A stretch of DNA of 64,000 nucleotides from the NCBI GenBank assembly GCA_021234155.1, contig JAJEKV010000041.1, positions 6,193,249-6,257,248 on the forward strand, in the 5' to 3' direction. Made by a program: the position numbers and the translations under genes. How positions within the stretch are numbered: position 1 is the first letter of the stretch; the number at the start of each line of letters is the position of its first letter. Origin of the DNA: Isoetes taiwanensis. Lineage: Eukaryota > Streptophyta > Lycopodiopsida > Isoetales > Isoetaceae. The notes under the pieces are model-generated. The model was given only the letters and a program-made list of their open reading frames with translations, had not been told where the DNA came from and searched no databases. Below, piece after piece: positions 46,949-58,362 of the stretch.

Positions 46949-48327
46949 TGTGCATATTCTCCACATGTAAATATATGACAGTCTTTTTGTGATTCAGAGT
47001 GCACATGCCCTTGGTCAGGGTTATTGGCCTGGTAAAATTCGTATCTCTTTACCTTCAATGTTTTCGTATTTCCCAAGATGCCCTTTTTATTCAACGGATA
47101 TTTTTGGCGGAACTTTTCTAAAAGAGGTACTGTAGCAAGCAGCAAATTGATCACATTCACGATGCGATTCCTCACGGTCTCGATCTAAAAGGTAAGTCCA
47201 TTCTTAGCAATCCATTCATGGCTAGCGGTATGTTTTTGGCTTAGGCATCGAATTTGCACTCTGCACCAAATTTGACCGGATCAGACAGTCGATTCCACCT
47301 GCACAAATCTTAGGCAGATCATCCATGTCCTTCACTACGAATCCTACTAGTATTTTTGTGTTGCCCGTAGGGGGCAACCCTTGATTCATCAAGGTCTTGA
47401 TCTCTCTTACCATACTTTTGTTGAGGAGGTAGAGCTATTTCTTAAGGAAGAACTTCTGTAACAGAAGCTGGTGGCAATGTTGACCTCCTTGAATTCTCTG
47501 GAACATGTTTATTGGGTTCAGCAGGCCTATGGACCTCTCCCATGCTTCTAGTTTGTACCACCATTACTTCTTCAGTCTTTACAAGTTTTTCTCTTCTTTC
47601 ATATTTGGTATAAGTTTCAGTGTCTACACGTATTTAAGTGATCTTAATTTGCTTAGTAGATGAAGGGACTAATGTGTAAAAGTCTATTAAATTGTTAAGG
47701 AAAAGAATTCTGTTGCGCCCGGATGCTCAAACCAACACGAAAAATTGCAAGTACGTTGGGTTGGGCACTAGTCCTCGTTGTCATATAGCTCTTCCTAGAA
47801 TTTGGGAAAAGGTTGACAATGTAGAAGATAAGGGAGAACGAGATGAAATGAAAATTCTGTTGACAGCAAATCATTTGGTGCATAATCTTTGGGGATAACC
47901 AATTGTACTAGATGAGGAACGAATAGGATGGAGTAGGTTGCCAGTGGCACGTGTAGTTGATGTAGCATGGACTACTGCTTTGAAGAGCACTTCTACAGCC
48001 AACTGGAAGTAACGAAAGGCATGATGCAATAGTCATTAGATATAAGCCTCCAGACCATATTTTGAAAGTACACCATGAACCATGAACCATGAACCTATGG
48101 TGTAAATATGTTGTATCTATTTGTACAGTATGAATATTTAGACCACTTTTCCATGAAAATCTGTTCATGTCTTATCTTCATATTGATAAAATGATATTCA
48201 ATGCTTATGCAATAAATTTTATTCAATTCTGATCAAATTGGGATATACAAGTTATTTCAATGTACGCTGATGTACAACAAATGTACATTGATGTATGTAA
48301 ATGTATGTTCACATCTCCAGATCTGGG
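46949..48327. other. Region without recognised gene
   Basis: Short frames only (for example 47692-47898 plus, 47222-47413 minus). No domain recognised. The stretch may be 3' flank of the phosphatase remnant and 3' part of the transposon whose transposase is encoded on the minus strand to the right. Confidence 0.4.
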
Positions 48328-48663
48328 TTAGTCCATGACGTCTACAATTGTTGGAAGTTGTGATAGTAATGATTTATGAACATCGGGCAAATGAAATGCT
48401 GTGGTTGCCCCCTTCAGCCTGTAAGTTACTTTGTTGAATGGAAGTCTAACCCCAATCACGGATTCAGAAGGTCCCAAAATATTCTTACTAGGAAGCAGTT
48501 TATACTTGTTGTGGCAGCCTAGAATTAGTTCATAATATTGCCCTTCAATGACACTAGTACTAGTAGAGTACTCATTTCCATAGTCATCAACCGAATCTTC
48601 TTTAAATGCATGCTTTTCCCTTGTACATACTACATTACAAGAGAATGAGTACAGAGGGGCCAA
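48328..48663 (-). pseudogene. Unassigned ORF, possibly 3' part of transposase-like gene
   Basis: 111 codons on the minus strand, ending at TAG/TAA near 48328. Protein-like composition (EGQYYELILGCHNKYKLL, FNKVTYRLKGATTAF) but no known domain. It lies downstream on the same strand as the transposase-like gene at 50443-51665. The 1.8-kb motif-rich segment lies between them. That it is the continuation of the same gene is a guess. Confidence 0.3.
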
Positions 48664-48671
48664 AACAATTT

Positions 48672-50440
48672 GTCATATTTATATTTGACGATTGCATTGT
48701 CGGTTGATTTGACCAATAAACTCTGACCAAAAATCTGACTAATAAACTGACGAATAATCATCCGATGAATTCCCTGACGTTTACTTTGACTTATAGCTTG
48801 ACTAATGTGTTGTCTATTAATGTGACTAATAAGGTAATGAATAATCTGACGAATCATTTCTGACGATTATGCTGACTAAACAGCTGATTAAAAAACTGAC
48901 TAACTATATGACCATTTGTCTGACTAAATGTCTGACTAATTACCTCTCGCACATGTTGATGAGTAGGCTGACTAATTTTTTGACTATTATCTTAACTAAA
49001 TGGAGGGAATTGTTATGCTGACATGGCACTTTCTCTTACGTTTCCCACTTCTTCCTTTTTGCCGCCTGAGGCGCCAGTTCTTCTTCCTGCATTATTTTTT
49101 AGATCATATCAGGTAATTCCTTCAATTTCTTAAAGATTCTGAGCATTCTCCTACACATGAAATGCTTCTGACATTTTTCTTATTGTTCAAAAACTTTAGG
49201 GTATGCTTTTAATATTCTCGTTTCTCTTGTTCCTTCCTTCCTTCCTTCCTTCCTTCTTATGATTTTTGACTCCTTTCTAGAATATCTTTCATGATTTTTG
49301 TTGTTGCCAGATGTAGTATTCTATAGACGATAGATTTTACAGATGCAATAGATACAATGGCTTTATTTAAGAGGCTTAATGATGTTACCGTAGAGATGTT
49401 CCATTTCTTGGAATGTTTAACTCTTCCTTATTTCTACAGAAAAAAGTCTAGACTCAAGCAAAGAAAAAAGGCTAGATTCAAGCGCTGGCATTATGCTCTC
49501 TCAAGGACTGGTTAATCTTACTATCATGTCCAGTTAGTCCTTATCTTGCATTCTAAGTGATATTTAACAGCAGCCGCACAACATTATAAATTCGAGATCA
49601 AGGTATTTTTCATGTATTGTGCTTTTTTGCTCCTTTGCTTTCTATAATTGATTTATACTCACTTTTTACCAGAAGGATGAGTTAGCAAGCATCATAACAC
49701 AGATCAGAATTTAAAGACCTGTTATCCTAGGTAAGGTACTATTTTAGCATGAATTATTTTAGGCGAGATTAAGATTGTCTAAAGCTTATTTGAATTTTGC
49801 ATTGCGAAATAGTTTAATGTATAATTTTTGCAGTCCCATTTTCATATTGCATGTTCATGATGTTTTCTGTATGTTTTTTAATTCAGGTCATCCAATGGTT
49901 ATGTATGTTTATTTCGTTGCTTCTTTTATGACGAGGTAACTTCACTTTCTCTTCTTGCCATATGTGATGTTATGTGTGGTATAAAATCAGTTTACAGACA
50001 TTTCAATGTTTATAGATGTGATGGTATTATTCGCATTTTTGCTGTGATTTTTGCTGTTATTATGATTGCAAATGCAGACCTACAAGCAAATTTTCCTTTG
50101 TATGCTAGAATGATGTGTTGTTAAGATTTTTTAATCAATTGTGTTGTTTAATTTGTACACTCTATTAAGTTTAGAGTCTTATTAGAAGCTGTAATATCAG
50201 GGTTCAAATCCCTGTTTGGTATATAAGCATCACAATACACGTAGACCAGCAAATATGATGGCCAATATTCTAACTATTGCACTGACTAATAAAATGCAAT
50301 TTAACTGACTAATTAGATAACGATTTATCTGACTATTAAGCTATTGTCAAATAAAACTCGTCAGTACAATCGTCAGGAATAAGGGCGTGGGCAGTTATCT
50401 ATTTTATAAAAGCTCTCTGACGATTATTTTGACGTTTAGC
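48672..50440. mobile_element. Candidate non-autonomous insertion with TGACTAAT/TGACGAAT motifs
   Basis: The ends are packed with an 8-9 bp motif: about fifteen variants of TGAC(T/G)AAT between 48690 and 49010, and about six between 50280 and 50435 in both orientations. The middle is AT-rich, non-coding, and has a TTCC microsatellite. Subterminal motif arrays of this kind are known as transposase-binding sites in hAT and CACTA elements. Matching inverted sequence AAGAGAATGA is present at both edges (about 48639 and 50445). Exact ends and TSD are not defined. Confidence 0.45.
49230..49257. repeat. TTCC microsatellite
   Basis: About six to seven tandem copies of CTTC/TTCC in the non-coding interior of the motif-rich segment. 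Confidence 0.85.
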
Positions 50441-50442
50441 CA

Positions 50443-51665
50443 TCATTCTCTTATAGTGAGAACATAGTATGGAACACCTTCTATATTGTCTAGTGCTGCA
50501 AATGATACAAAAACATCAGAAACTCCTATAGTGTCATCTAAACCAGGCTCGTCTTTTGCATACAACAGATCCACATCATTTTCAGCTTCCCCACGAGAGG
50601 CAACATGATCTGTGGGCTCCAAACTTTTCAGGAACCATTCACCACAATGTTGTATGTTCTCACAATTCAGCCTATCGAAGTTAATGCAAGCATTACAGAA
50701 ACACGAGAGTAGTCTGCAAAGCAACTTCGTTGGGTCATTTGGGTTTATAGTTGAGACGAAATGTATCTGCTGCGTACCAGGTAAAGTCCTGCAATTAAAT
50801 GCTTGCTGCCTATCGACATCGGTTTTTTTCAACCTCCCAAAATATCATTTCACACTCCAAGTCCTTGGTCCTTAAAACTGCACAAGTTGTTGCTGCACCT
50901 GTCACTGGCATGCCATTTTGTTTTCTTTGCTCGCTCTTAAGTCACAGCTTGGCTATACCAGCCTCTCCATCATGTGTGCCTTTCCATGACCAGATCCAAA
51001 AAAATTCCATATCACTCGAATTTTATTTTCAACATGGTATCTACAGATTCCATACCATGCCCTTGGAGATTTGAATTGAGATGCACAACCATCCGACCAC
51101 ACATAATGAAGGTTTATGTTACTGCATCCATTATTCTTAAGCCATTCCAAATGTAATTTAAAAGCATGCTGTACAAAATGAGTGCCATGCTTCCTGTCAT
51201 CTGAAACAAAGAAATCCACCATTTTTTTAAGCTTGCCTTCTTTTTTTATCATTGAAATATGGACCAAAATCGTAATCTGATTAGGATTCCAGTGCTCTGA
51301 TTGCATTTCTGTCCCTGGCTTCAATGTGTAGTTCTCTGCAAAGTCAACAACAGACAACACACTCTTATTAAGGAGTTTCTCAATACATCTTTTCAACTGT
51401 TTGCTCTACTAGTGTGCAGTAAAGTTATGATCTGTAAACTTAGCAAGCTATGTTCTTTAACAAGACAGATGGCTTTGTCATGTTGATCAACTAATCTAAG
51501 CCTTCTGGATGTACCTTTCTTGGAAGGCTCATTGACATAAGCATATGCTTGCCAATCGACATCCTGCACGAATGTTCCATCTTCCTCTTTTGGACAAATG
51601 TCTATCTTTTTCACTCCACATTCACCCTTGATATATTTTAATTTATGCCATTCATCTGTCATCAT
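50443..51665 (-). pseudogene. DDE-transposase-like gene, decayed
   Basis: Three frames in order: 51665-51393, 51396-50953, 50832-50443. Motifs: VVDFAENYTLKPGTEMQSEHW, then HYVWSDGCASQFKSPRAWYG, then NFFGSGHGKAHM, continuing in another frame as HDGEAGIAKL, and later TLPGTQQIHFVST. The first and second motifs each carry an Asp in a setting found in a group of transposon-derived proteins common in invertebrate genomes (DFAENY..., FSDGA.GQYK..., SHGKGP.DG). I infer an RNase H-fold transposase. The superfamily name is not certain. Frame breaks near 51395 and 50950-50830 inactivate it. A copia LTR lies immediately beyond its N-terminus (51667). Confidence 0.6.
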
Positions 51666-51666
51666 T

Positions 51667-52030
51667 TGAAAATGTAAAGGAAAACGTGAGCATCCAAGCT
51701 TTTATTAAGATGGAGAAATACAAGTAACTCCACAAGAGAGTGTTACCCAGGTCATCACCAGGGAAGGAAGGAAGGGGGGAAGAGGCTCTCACCACCCTTC
51801 CCTGGGCCTGCTACTACCCAGTCTCCATAGGACTTCCATGAGCCAAAGAGGAGGAGAACAAGTCCTTTCAAGCTATTTATAATTTTCTCCATAAATCTTG
51901 GCCATCCACTTGGCATGATCTTGGCCCTTCTTTTTGACACCTCATCAATCCTCTTGTTTTTGTTCATAACCAAATTTGTCTTCTTGCTTAACAACTAACA
52001 TGACTTAGTATGGGCCCTAGGATTCTAACA
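51667..52030 (-). repeat. Ty1/copia 3' LTR
   Basis: 364 bp. On the minus strand it begins TGTTAGAATCCTAGGG and ends CCTTTACATTTTCA, the usual TG...CA form. TGTTAGAATCC is a common start of plant copia LTRs. It lies downstream of the copia pol on the same strand. No second LTR was found, since the 5' part of the element is missing. The usual polypurine tract directly upstream is not evident. Confidence 0.65.
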
Positions 52031-53118
52031 ACAAGCACAAATAAATCTCGACCCTTGATCTCCCCAAGACCTTTAAGAGTGCAATTCTTCTATGTTGACT
52101 GGGATTTGCCAAAAATCTGGTCAATAGTACCTGACATATATAAATACTGAATCAAAGAGCTACTGCCGTTTGAGTATAACAAATGCAAGTTATCCAGCCC
52201 GAATGTGCCAATCCAAACAATTCTGGGCTATATCTGATAGGTTTAATCAACGAAATAAATAATGAGGTCAACACTTCACAAATGACTAGCAAAGTTTCCT
52301 TTACAACTCAAGTTGTTCTTTTAGCTCAAAGTTTATTCCATTAACAATCCACCTTGAATTCAATATGCAAAGTATTTTGAGAAGCCAAATTGTGGTCACT
52401 CATTCTCAAAATAATCCTAGCATATTATTCAAATCTCTACTTAGGCTATAATACTCCAAATAGGACAATGAGTATCACATATGCAAATAGTTATGAACCT
52501 TAGACTAATATTTTTACTGTAGCTCGGGTCATTGACCCAGTTACTGTAGCAATTTTGACCACGATCATACTGAACAAATTTGCTCTTCCCCTGCTTGATT
52601 CATCCGGCATGTTCCGGATAAGCATCCTCCAATATTCTCTTATGGTATATATTAAGATAGTCCGGCGGTTTAGGCCTCCCGATCTGGATCAACCTGCTAA
52701 ATGAAGACATCTTCAGTTATTGGGTTTATCCCACATGCATAAGTCTTCGAATTAGCCTGTTCTCTCGTTCAACCATTGGACTTGTTTTATTTTAACAAAC
52801 CATATAGGTAACCATTACCTAGGCAATCATTAACCTAGGCAATCATATAACACCTCATGCTTTTTGTATGCAACTTCTACCTCATGACAATCATGATGTA
52901 GTTGCATGATGCTTTCCAAATCTTCTATATGATTTCCATGTTATGAGCTTCAACAATAATTATATCAATCATCATATGCCAGCACACATAAGTACTTTCA
53001 CTGCCACTGCTTCTCATAAATGTACTACAGATTCTACTGCATTTGCAATAACTAAACTTCCACTGCCACTGCTTCTCATGGAAGTGTGATCAACTTATAA
53101 AGCTGAATTTCCATCACT
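52031..53118. other. Long copia 3' untranslated region
   Basis: About 1.1 kb between the end of copia pol and the LTR. No coding domain. A 20-bp direct repeat (CACTGCCACTGCTTCTCAT) occurs at 53001 and 53061. The length is unusual for a copia element, and another insertion here cannot be excluded. Confidence 0.45.
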
Positions 53119-54350
53119 CCTCCTTCAGCTTATAAGTTTGAATATCTGTCACATTCAATTCTGTTTTAAAGCCTGCATATTTATTTTCTGCAAGGGCTTT
53201 GGTAAAGATATCAGCTATCTACTTACTTGTCTCAATATACATCATCTGGATTAGTCCTTTGTCAGCCAAATCTCGTATGAAATGTATGCTTAGTTCAATG
53301 TGTTTTGTCCTGTCATGCTGTACAGGGTTTTTAACAATTGCTATGCAGCTTTGACTATCTGTCCATATCTCTGTAGGCATAATTTGTTTATACTTTAGTT
53401 CATCTAGCAATCTTCTCAACCATACCACTTCTTTGGCTACTAATGATGTTGCTGCATACTCTGCCTCTGCTGAACTCATAGCCACAGCAGCTTGCTTTTC
53501 GCATCTCCAAGATATAACCCCTCCACCTAGGAAAATAGCATATCCTGAGGTTGATCTTCTAGTTTGCAGATCTCCTCCCCAATCTGCATCATTATAACAT
53601 TTCATAATTAGATTTTTGGATGTAAAGCAAATACCATGATCTGAAGTTCCTTTGAGGTATCTTAGAATTCTTTTGGCAGCCTCCCAGTGCTCTTTGGTTG
53701 GATTGTGGTTTCTCCTACTCAGAATATTAACTGAATATGATATGTCAAGTCGAGTACTATTTGCTAAGTACAATAAACACCCAATTAAAGCCCTGTATGG
53801 AACATTTTGCATTTGCATCATAATCTTTATCTGTCAACTCATGCATTTCAGTTAATCTGTGACCTGAAACCATGGGAATTTTTACTGCCTTTGCTTCAGT
53901 CAAGTTGAACCTTTTAAGCATGTTTTCTACATGCTTGTCTTGATGTAACCTCAACCATTTTTCTTTTCTGTTTCTGTCAACTTCTATGCCGAGAAATTTC
54001 TTCAATTCACCTAAGTCTGACATTTGGAATCCAGATCTCAAAATACTCTTGCACAAGTCCAGAATTTTTATGGAGTTTGCAATCATGATACAATCATCTA
54101 CATATAATGCAATTATATAATATTCTTCACCTTGCTTGAACCTATAAAGATTTCCATCATTTTGCAACTTCTCAAATCCCTGTTCTTGCAGAAATTGGTT
54201 CATGCTAAATACCATCCCCTTGGAGATTGTTTTAGCCCATACACAGCCCTGTTCAATTTCCAAATCATGTTCTTACCTTTTTCATAGCCTGGAGCTTGTT
54301 TCATAAATGCCTCCTCCTCAAGTGTTGCATTCAAAAAGGCTGTTTGTGTG
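53119..54350 (-). pseudogene. Ty1/copia reverse transcriptase and RNase H (3' half of pol)
   Basis: The minus strand starts in the RT fingers ([39 protein letters not shown]), continues with catalytic YVDD at 54093-54104 and the KFLGIEVDR segment, then PYRALIGCLLYLANSTRLDISY. RNase H follows (DADWGGD, STSGYAIFLGGG, SSAEAEYAA, WTDSQSCIAI, KHIELSIHFIRD), ending IFTKALAEN... near 53119. Order and motifs are typical of copia. Frameshifts occur near 54210 and 53800. Everything 5' of the RT (gag, protease, integrase) is absent, cut off at about 54350 next to the foldback-element terminus. Confidence 0.92.
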
Positions 54351-54361
54351 AATTTGCAAAT

Positions 54362-54487
54362 GCCAATGCCCCCCCTTCCGGAGCTCGGTTTCCCTATCCG
54401 ACCGATGAATCTATCGTTCAAGTAACCTGCTTCGAGCAGGTTCAAAAGAATCCAAGATCGGTCCGAGAGAACTTATCAAACCGTGAA
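54362..54487. repeat. Solo terminus of the foldback element family
   Basis: Starts GCCAATGCCCCCC and matches the left arm of the palindromic element (55140 onward) for about 125 bp. After that the sequences part. It lies at the broken edge of the copia element. Confidence 0.7.
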
Positions 54488-55139
54488 ATTATCAAACTTA
54501 TCGGTCCGAGAGTTCAAGACCCATTATTGAATACCTTTCACATCGTTGAAAGTGTATCGATAGAGGTCTTTGAACTTAATGCGGTTTCCAGAAAATGGTA
54601 GCAGTACTCAAATCGAGATGGCATGCAGAGATAAAATGATTCTTCTGTATTGATTGCTTACACAAGTAGAGAAAAGTTGTTGAGAAGCAATGGTGAAAAC
54701 CTTGGCCAATTCTTTCGAGTTCTAAGTCGGGACAAAATTTGGTCAATGAAAGTCAAACTGCAAACAGTGATCAGAAATAAGGATTTTGAGTTGTCAATGG
54801 AGTTTTGAGAAATTCCAAAGCTGGAGTGTGCCAGAAGGAGTTGTAATATGAGGCAAGTGATCAAATTACAATTTGGACCGTATTTTTTGTGCAATGATTT
54901 GCAAAAAACATTCAAGAGCAGTCTCAGATAGCATATGATAACCTTTGGAATTTTTGGTAGAGGAGTTTGGCAAGGGATAAAATAGAGGGATCTTGCACTG
55001 ACACCCTTCCCCAAATCGAACCAGGCCAGGACTTTGCGCGGCTTTCTCACCATAGGGGAGAGGTCAAACCCCAGGAGACGGACCTCAGAAAGGTTGCTGA
55101 GGCAGCCTTTCCTGCCAGCGCTCCTCTGGGAGGGCAAAT
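54488..55139. other. Spacer between solo terminus and foldback element
   Basis: Holds a 159-codon minus frame (54658-55137) without recognisable motif. It might be LTR-like or leader sequence, but no support was found. Confidence 0.35.
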
Positions 55140-57078
55140 GCCAATGCCCCCCTCACAGAGCTCGATTTCGCTATCCGACCGTTGAATTCGCCGTTCAAGT
55201 AATCTGCTTCGAGAAGGTTCAAAAAAATCCAAGATCGGTCCGCGAGAACTTATCAGACCGCGAAGCGTTCTACGGTCCACTGTGTAGAAACCCAATCGTT
55301 TTGTCGTTCGGGCAGTACAGAGGCTCCGGAATGGAGATTCACCTTCGCTATGTCGTCTGGAATGGCGAGATTACCCTAGAGACCAAGTTACACGGTCATT
55401 TTTTGCAACAAAAGGAACACGAACCCTCTACATGGCAGTATTCTACAGCCACCTCTTAGGCCAATTGACTATGAACGTATTGGACATGAGCTACTTTGGT
55501 GCTTCTTGGAGAAGGGGTGGTCTCTGCCCCCGAAACTTGGTCTCCAGGATAATGTCGACGTTTTGAGTCCATTGGCAGAGTCAATTCCACGATTCGGTGG
55601 GGAAAGTTGCCGTCAGTGGCGAGGGCCTTGAGAAAAGGACCTTTAGGGCGAACTACTTCCGAAAGGTTTTAAGGGTTCGTCTTCTAGCATCAACACCCTC
55701 CCTCTACATGATGACATTATGCAAGATCCTGGTCGAATCTGACTAGGATATGGCCTCCGAAATATAAACCCTGTGTGTTGCTAGGTTATTAAAAGGTTTA
55801 CGTTATGGAGGTCAAGTTTTAGTCGGTTGCACTTAGGAAATGGTCAAGAAGCTGCATTTGAAAACAAGAAGCAATAGGAACTGACGGAATGGGTTTTGGA
55901 TTTATCCTCCTCCCAGTGTAGCAATTAGAAGTCAAGAGCGCCTTTTGCAGTAGCAAAATTGTTTGGGATCATTCGGGGTGGCCAATAGATCCAAACTCGG
56001 TTATTTCAGTTGCCATGGCTCTGCATGCATATCTAGAAAAGGTACATCTAGCTATCCAAGAAAATGACCACGTTTTGGCTTCCGAAATGTAAACCCTACA
56101 ATAACCTAACAACCCACAGGGTTTACGTTTCGAAGGCCAAAACACGGTCGTTTTCTTAGATAACTAGGTGCACCTTTTCTAAACATGCATACAGAGCCAT
56201 GGCAACTGAAATAACAGAGTTTGGATATATTGGCCATCCCGAATGATCCCAAACAATTTTGCTAATGCAAAAGGCGCTCTTGACTTCTAATTGCTACACT
56301 GGGAGGAGGATAAATCCAAAACCCATTCCGTCAGTTCCTATTGCTTTGTGTTTTTAAATGCAGCTTCTCGACCATTTCCTAAGTGCAACCGACTACAACT
56401 CGACCTCCATAACGTAAACCCTTCAATAACCTAGCAACACACAGGGTTTATATTTCGGAGATCATATCCTAGTCAGATTCGACCAGGATCTTGCACAATG
56501 TCATCACGTAGAGGGAGGGTGCTGATGCTAGAAGATGAACTCTTAAAACCTTCCGGAAGTAGTTCGCCCTAAAGGCCCTTTCTCGAAGGCCCCTGGCCAC
56601 GGACGGGCAACTCTCCTACTCTGGAACTGTGAATTGACCCTGCCAATGGACTCAAAACGTCGACATTATCCTGGAGACCAAGTTTCGTGGGCAGAAGACC
56701 ACCCCTTCTCCAAGAAGCACCAAAGTAGCTCATGTCCAACACGTTCATAGTCAATTGGCCTAAGAGGTGGCTGTAGAATACTGCCATGTAGAGGGTTCGT
56801 GTTCCTTTCATTGCAAAAAATGATCGTGTAACTTGGTCTCTAGGGTAATCTTGCCATTCCGGATGACATGGCGAAGTTGAAACTCCATTCCGGAGCTTCT
56901 GTACTACCCGAACGACAAAACGATTGGGTTTCTACAGAGTGGACCGTAGGACGCTTTGCAGTTTGATAAGTTCTCGCGGACCGATCTTGGATTTTTTGAA
57001 CCTGCTCGAAGCAGGTTACTTGAACGGCGAATTCAACGGTCGGATAGGGAAATCGAGCTCTGCGAGGGGGGCATTGGC
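55140..57078. mobile_element. Palindromic foldback-type element (1.94 kb, arms about 0.96 kb)
   Basis: The two halves are reverse complements almost end to end. The sum of paired coordinates stays near 112,215-112,219 from the outer ends (GCCAATGCCCCCCTC at 55140, inverse at 57064-57078) to the centre. The loop of about 20 bp is at 56099-56117. Internal checks: 55181-55200 pairs with 57019-57038; 55873 pairs with 56342. There is no transposase. A hairpin of this size fits a Foldback element or a MULE relative with very long TIRs; its transcript would fold into long dsRNA. A clear target-site duplication was not found. Confidence 0.88.
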
Positions 57079-57087
57079 CTAGGCGGC

Positions 57088-57310
57088 CTAAGTGGCATGT
57101 TGGAAGCCACCTTGGCGTGTTGGAGTCCGCGTGGCATGTTTGAGCCACCTTGGCATGTTTGACCCTAGGTGGCATGTTGGAGCCCACGTGGCATGTTTGA
57201 GCCATCTTAACATGTTTGACATAGGTGGCATGTTTGAGCCACCTTCGCATGTTGAAGCCTAGGTTGCATGTTGGATCCCACGTAGCATGTTTGAGCCATC
57301 TTGGCATGAT
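57088..57310. repeat. Minisatellite, about 20-bp unit
   Basis: About eleven degenerate units of GTGGCATGTTTGAGCCACC type, some forming pairs (GGCATGTTGGAGCCCAC / GGCATGTTTGAGCCATCTT). It begins about 10 bp after the right end of the palindromic element. Confidence 0.85.
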
Positions 57311-58131
57311 TATTATGATGGGCACAGTTTAGTGCATTTACTGAAACCATTGAGTAGTTTGGACCCAGTCTATGGCATGTGTATTTTAATAGAAAAACAC
57401 CCTTGTCTGGAACATCTTGTTATCTGTATATTAGATATTAGGAATAAGCACACCAGGACAGAAGTCCAGTTGCTCATTCTCATTAAAGAAATTGTCTATT
57501 TTCTTATTCAGTACCATTCTCCCAACGGGCTGCACCACAAGAAGAACAAACATTAGTTTCTACCCTAATGTGAATTTGACTCGGCTACCACATTTTGCTT
57601 GACAGCATGTAATATAATATAGAAACGAGAACCCAAAGAAAAGGATCAATTCGACTCGGCTCATACGATGTATCATGAAAAATGAAAGCCCAAAGAACAT
57701 GATTATTAAACAGAATATAAAGTTTGTTTAGACCATTTTGGTGAGTTTGGCTGCGAAGAGTTTTGTGTTGGCAAAAAAACTATGCACGTGGAATAATGAC
57801 ATCTTAGGTTTGACAAGAATAACCAAACAATATGAAGTTTCATATCCAACAATTCCATAGAAAAATGAAAGATTTTCCTGGATATAGCATCTCACCTGAC
57901 AAATTGTTGTGCATGAATGGAGTAAATACTACTTACAAACAAGCCTGGAACAAAGTGTACGTAAGGATATTTTTAAAACCAAAGTATGGGTAAGGGTCAG
58001 ACAAGAGGTAAAGGAGGAGCTAGCTACATAAAGGTAAAGAATAGGTAAATGCACTATCCGCTAGCTAAAAAGAATTGTGAAGAACGCAAACAAGGGTGGA
58101 AAAGGACATTTCAAGTGCATCACAAGGTTAC
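57311..58131. other. Region between minisatellite and catalase remnant
   Basis: No gene or repeat recognised. If the catalase remnant once had downstream exons, none is visible here. Confidence 0.45.
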
Positions 58132-58362
58132 CTGCAAAGGGAATAGGTCCCCTGGCCCTATCTTATCATCTAATGGGTCAAAATCAAACTTATCCTCATC
58201 TGCAAAATCCATAGTCTTGATATAAAGCTCCCATTCAAGAATTTATTTTGAACCGATGGAATCATATAGATCCTTTATAGCATGACTGCGATTTCAACCA
58301 CCCTCGGTAATTGCTTCATTGTCAAGGAGAAACTTCAAACACTTCAATTTGCCAATGGTGCG
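58132..58362 (-). pseudogene. Plant catalase exon, decayed
   Basis: The minus strand reads LKCLKFLLDNEAITEGG, stop, NRSHAIKDLYDSI, then after another stop [17 protein letters not shown] and [18 protein letters not shown]. It ends at a splice donor (CAG|GTAACC, exon end 58132). This follows plant catalase through its conserved SHATQDLYDSI and [11 protein letters not shown] segment. Catalase breaks down hydrogen peroxide in peroxisomes. At least two in-frame stops (TGA about 58304, TAA about 58243) and the lack of neighbouring exons show a gene fragment. The preserved donor points to a genomic-DNA copy, not a processed one. Confidence 0.8.

Noticed and set aside
50190..50222. tRNA-like T-arm (AGGGTTCAAATCCCT)
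   Set aside because: Only a T-arm match. No D-arm, anticodon arm or pairing acceptor stem upstream, so not a tRNA gene.
48633..50458. CACTA transposon with TIR CACTATAAGAGAATGA
   Set aside because: The right edge fits, but the left reads CATTACAAGAGAATGA and no 3-bp TSD is present. Kept only as a candidate motif-rich insertion.
55034..55459. 141-codon ORF in the foldback arm
   Set aside because: The mirrored arm has broken equivalents, and the sequence is explained by the long inverted repeat. No domain.
56085..56130. Telomere-like AAACCCT motif in the palindrome
   Set aside because: Single occurrences within short inverted repeats, with no tandem telomeric array.
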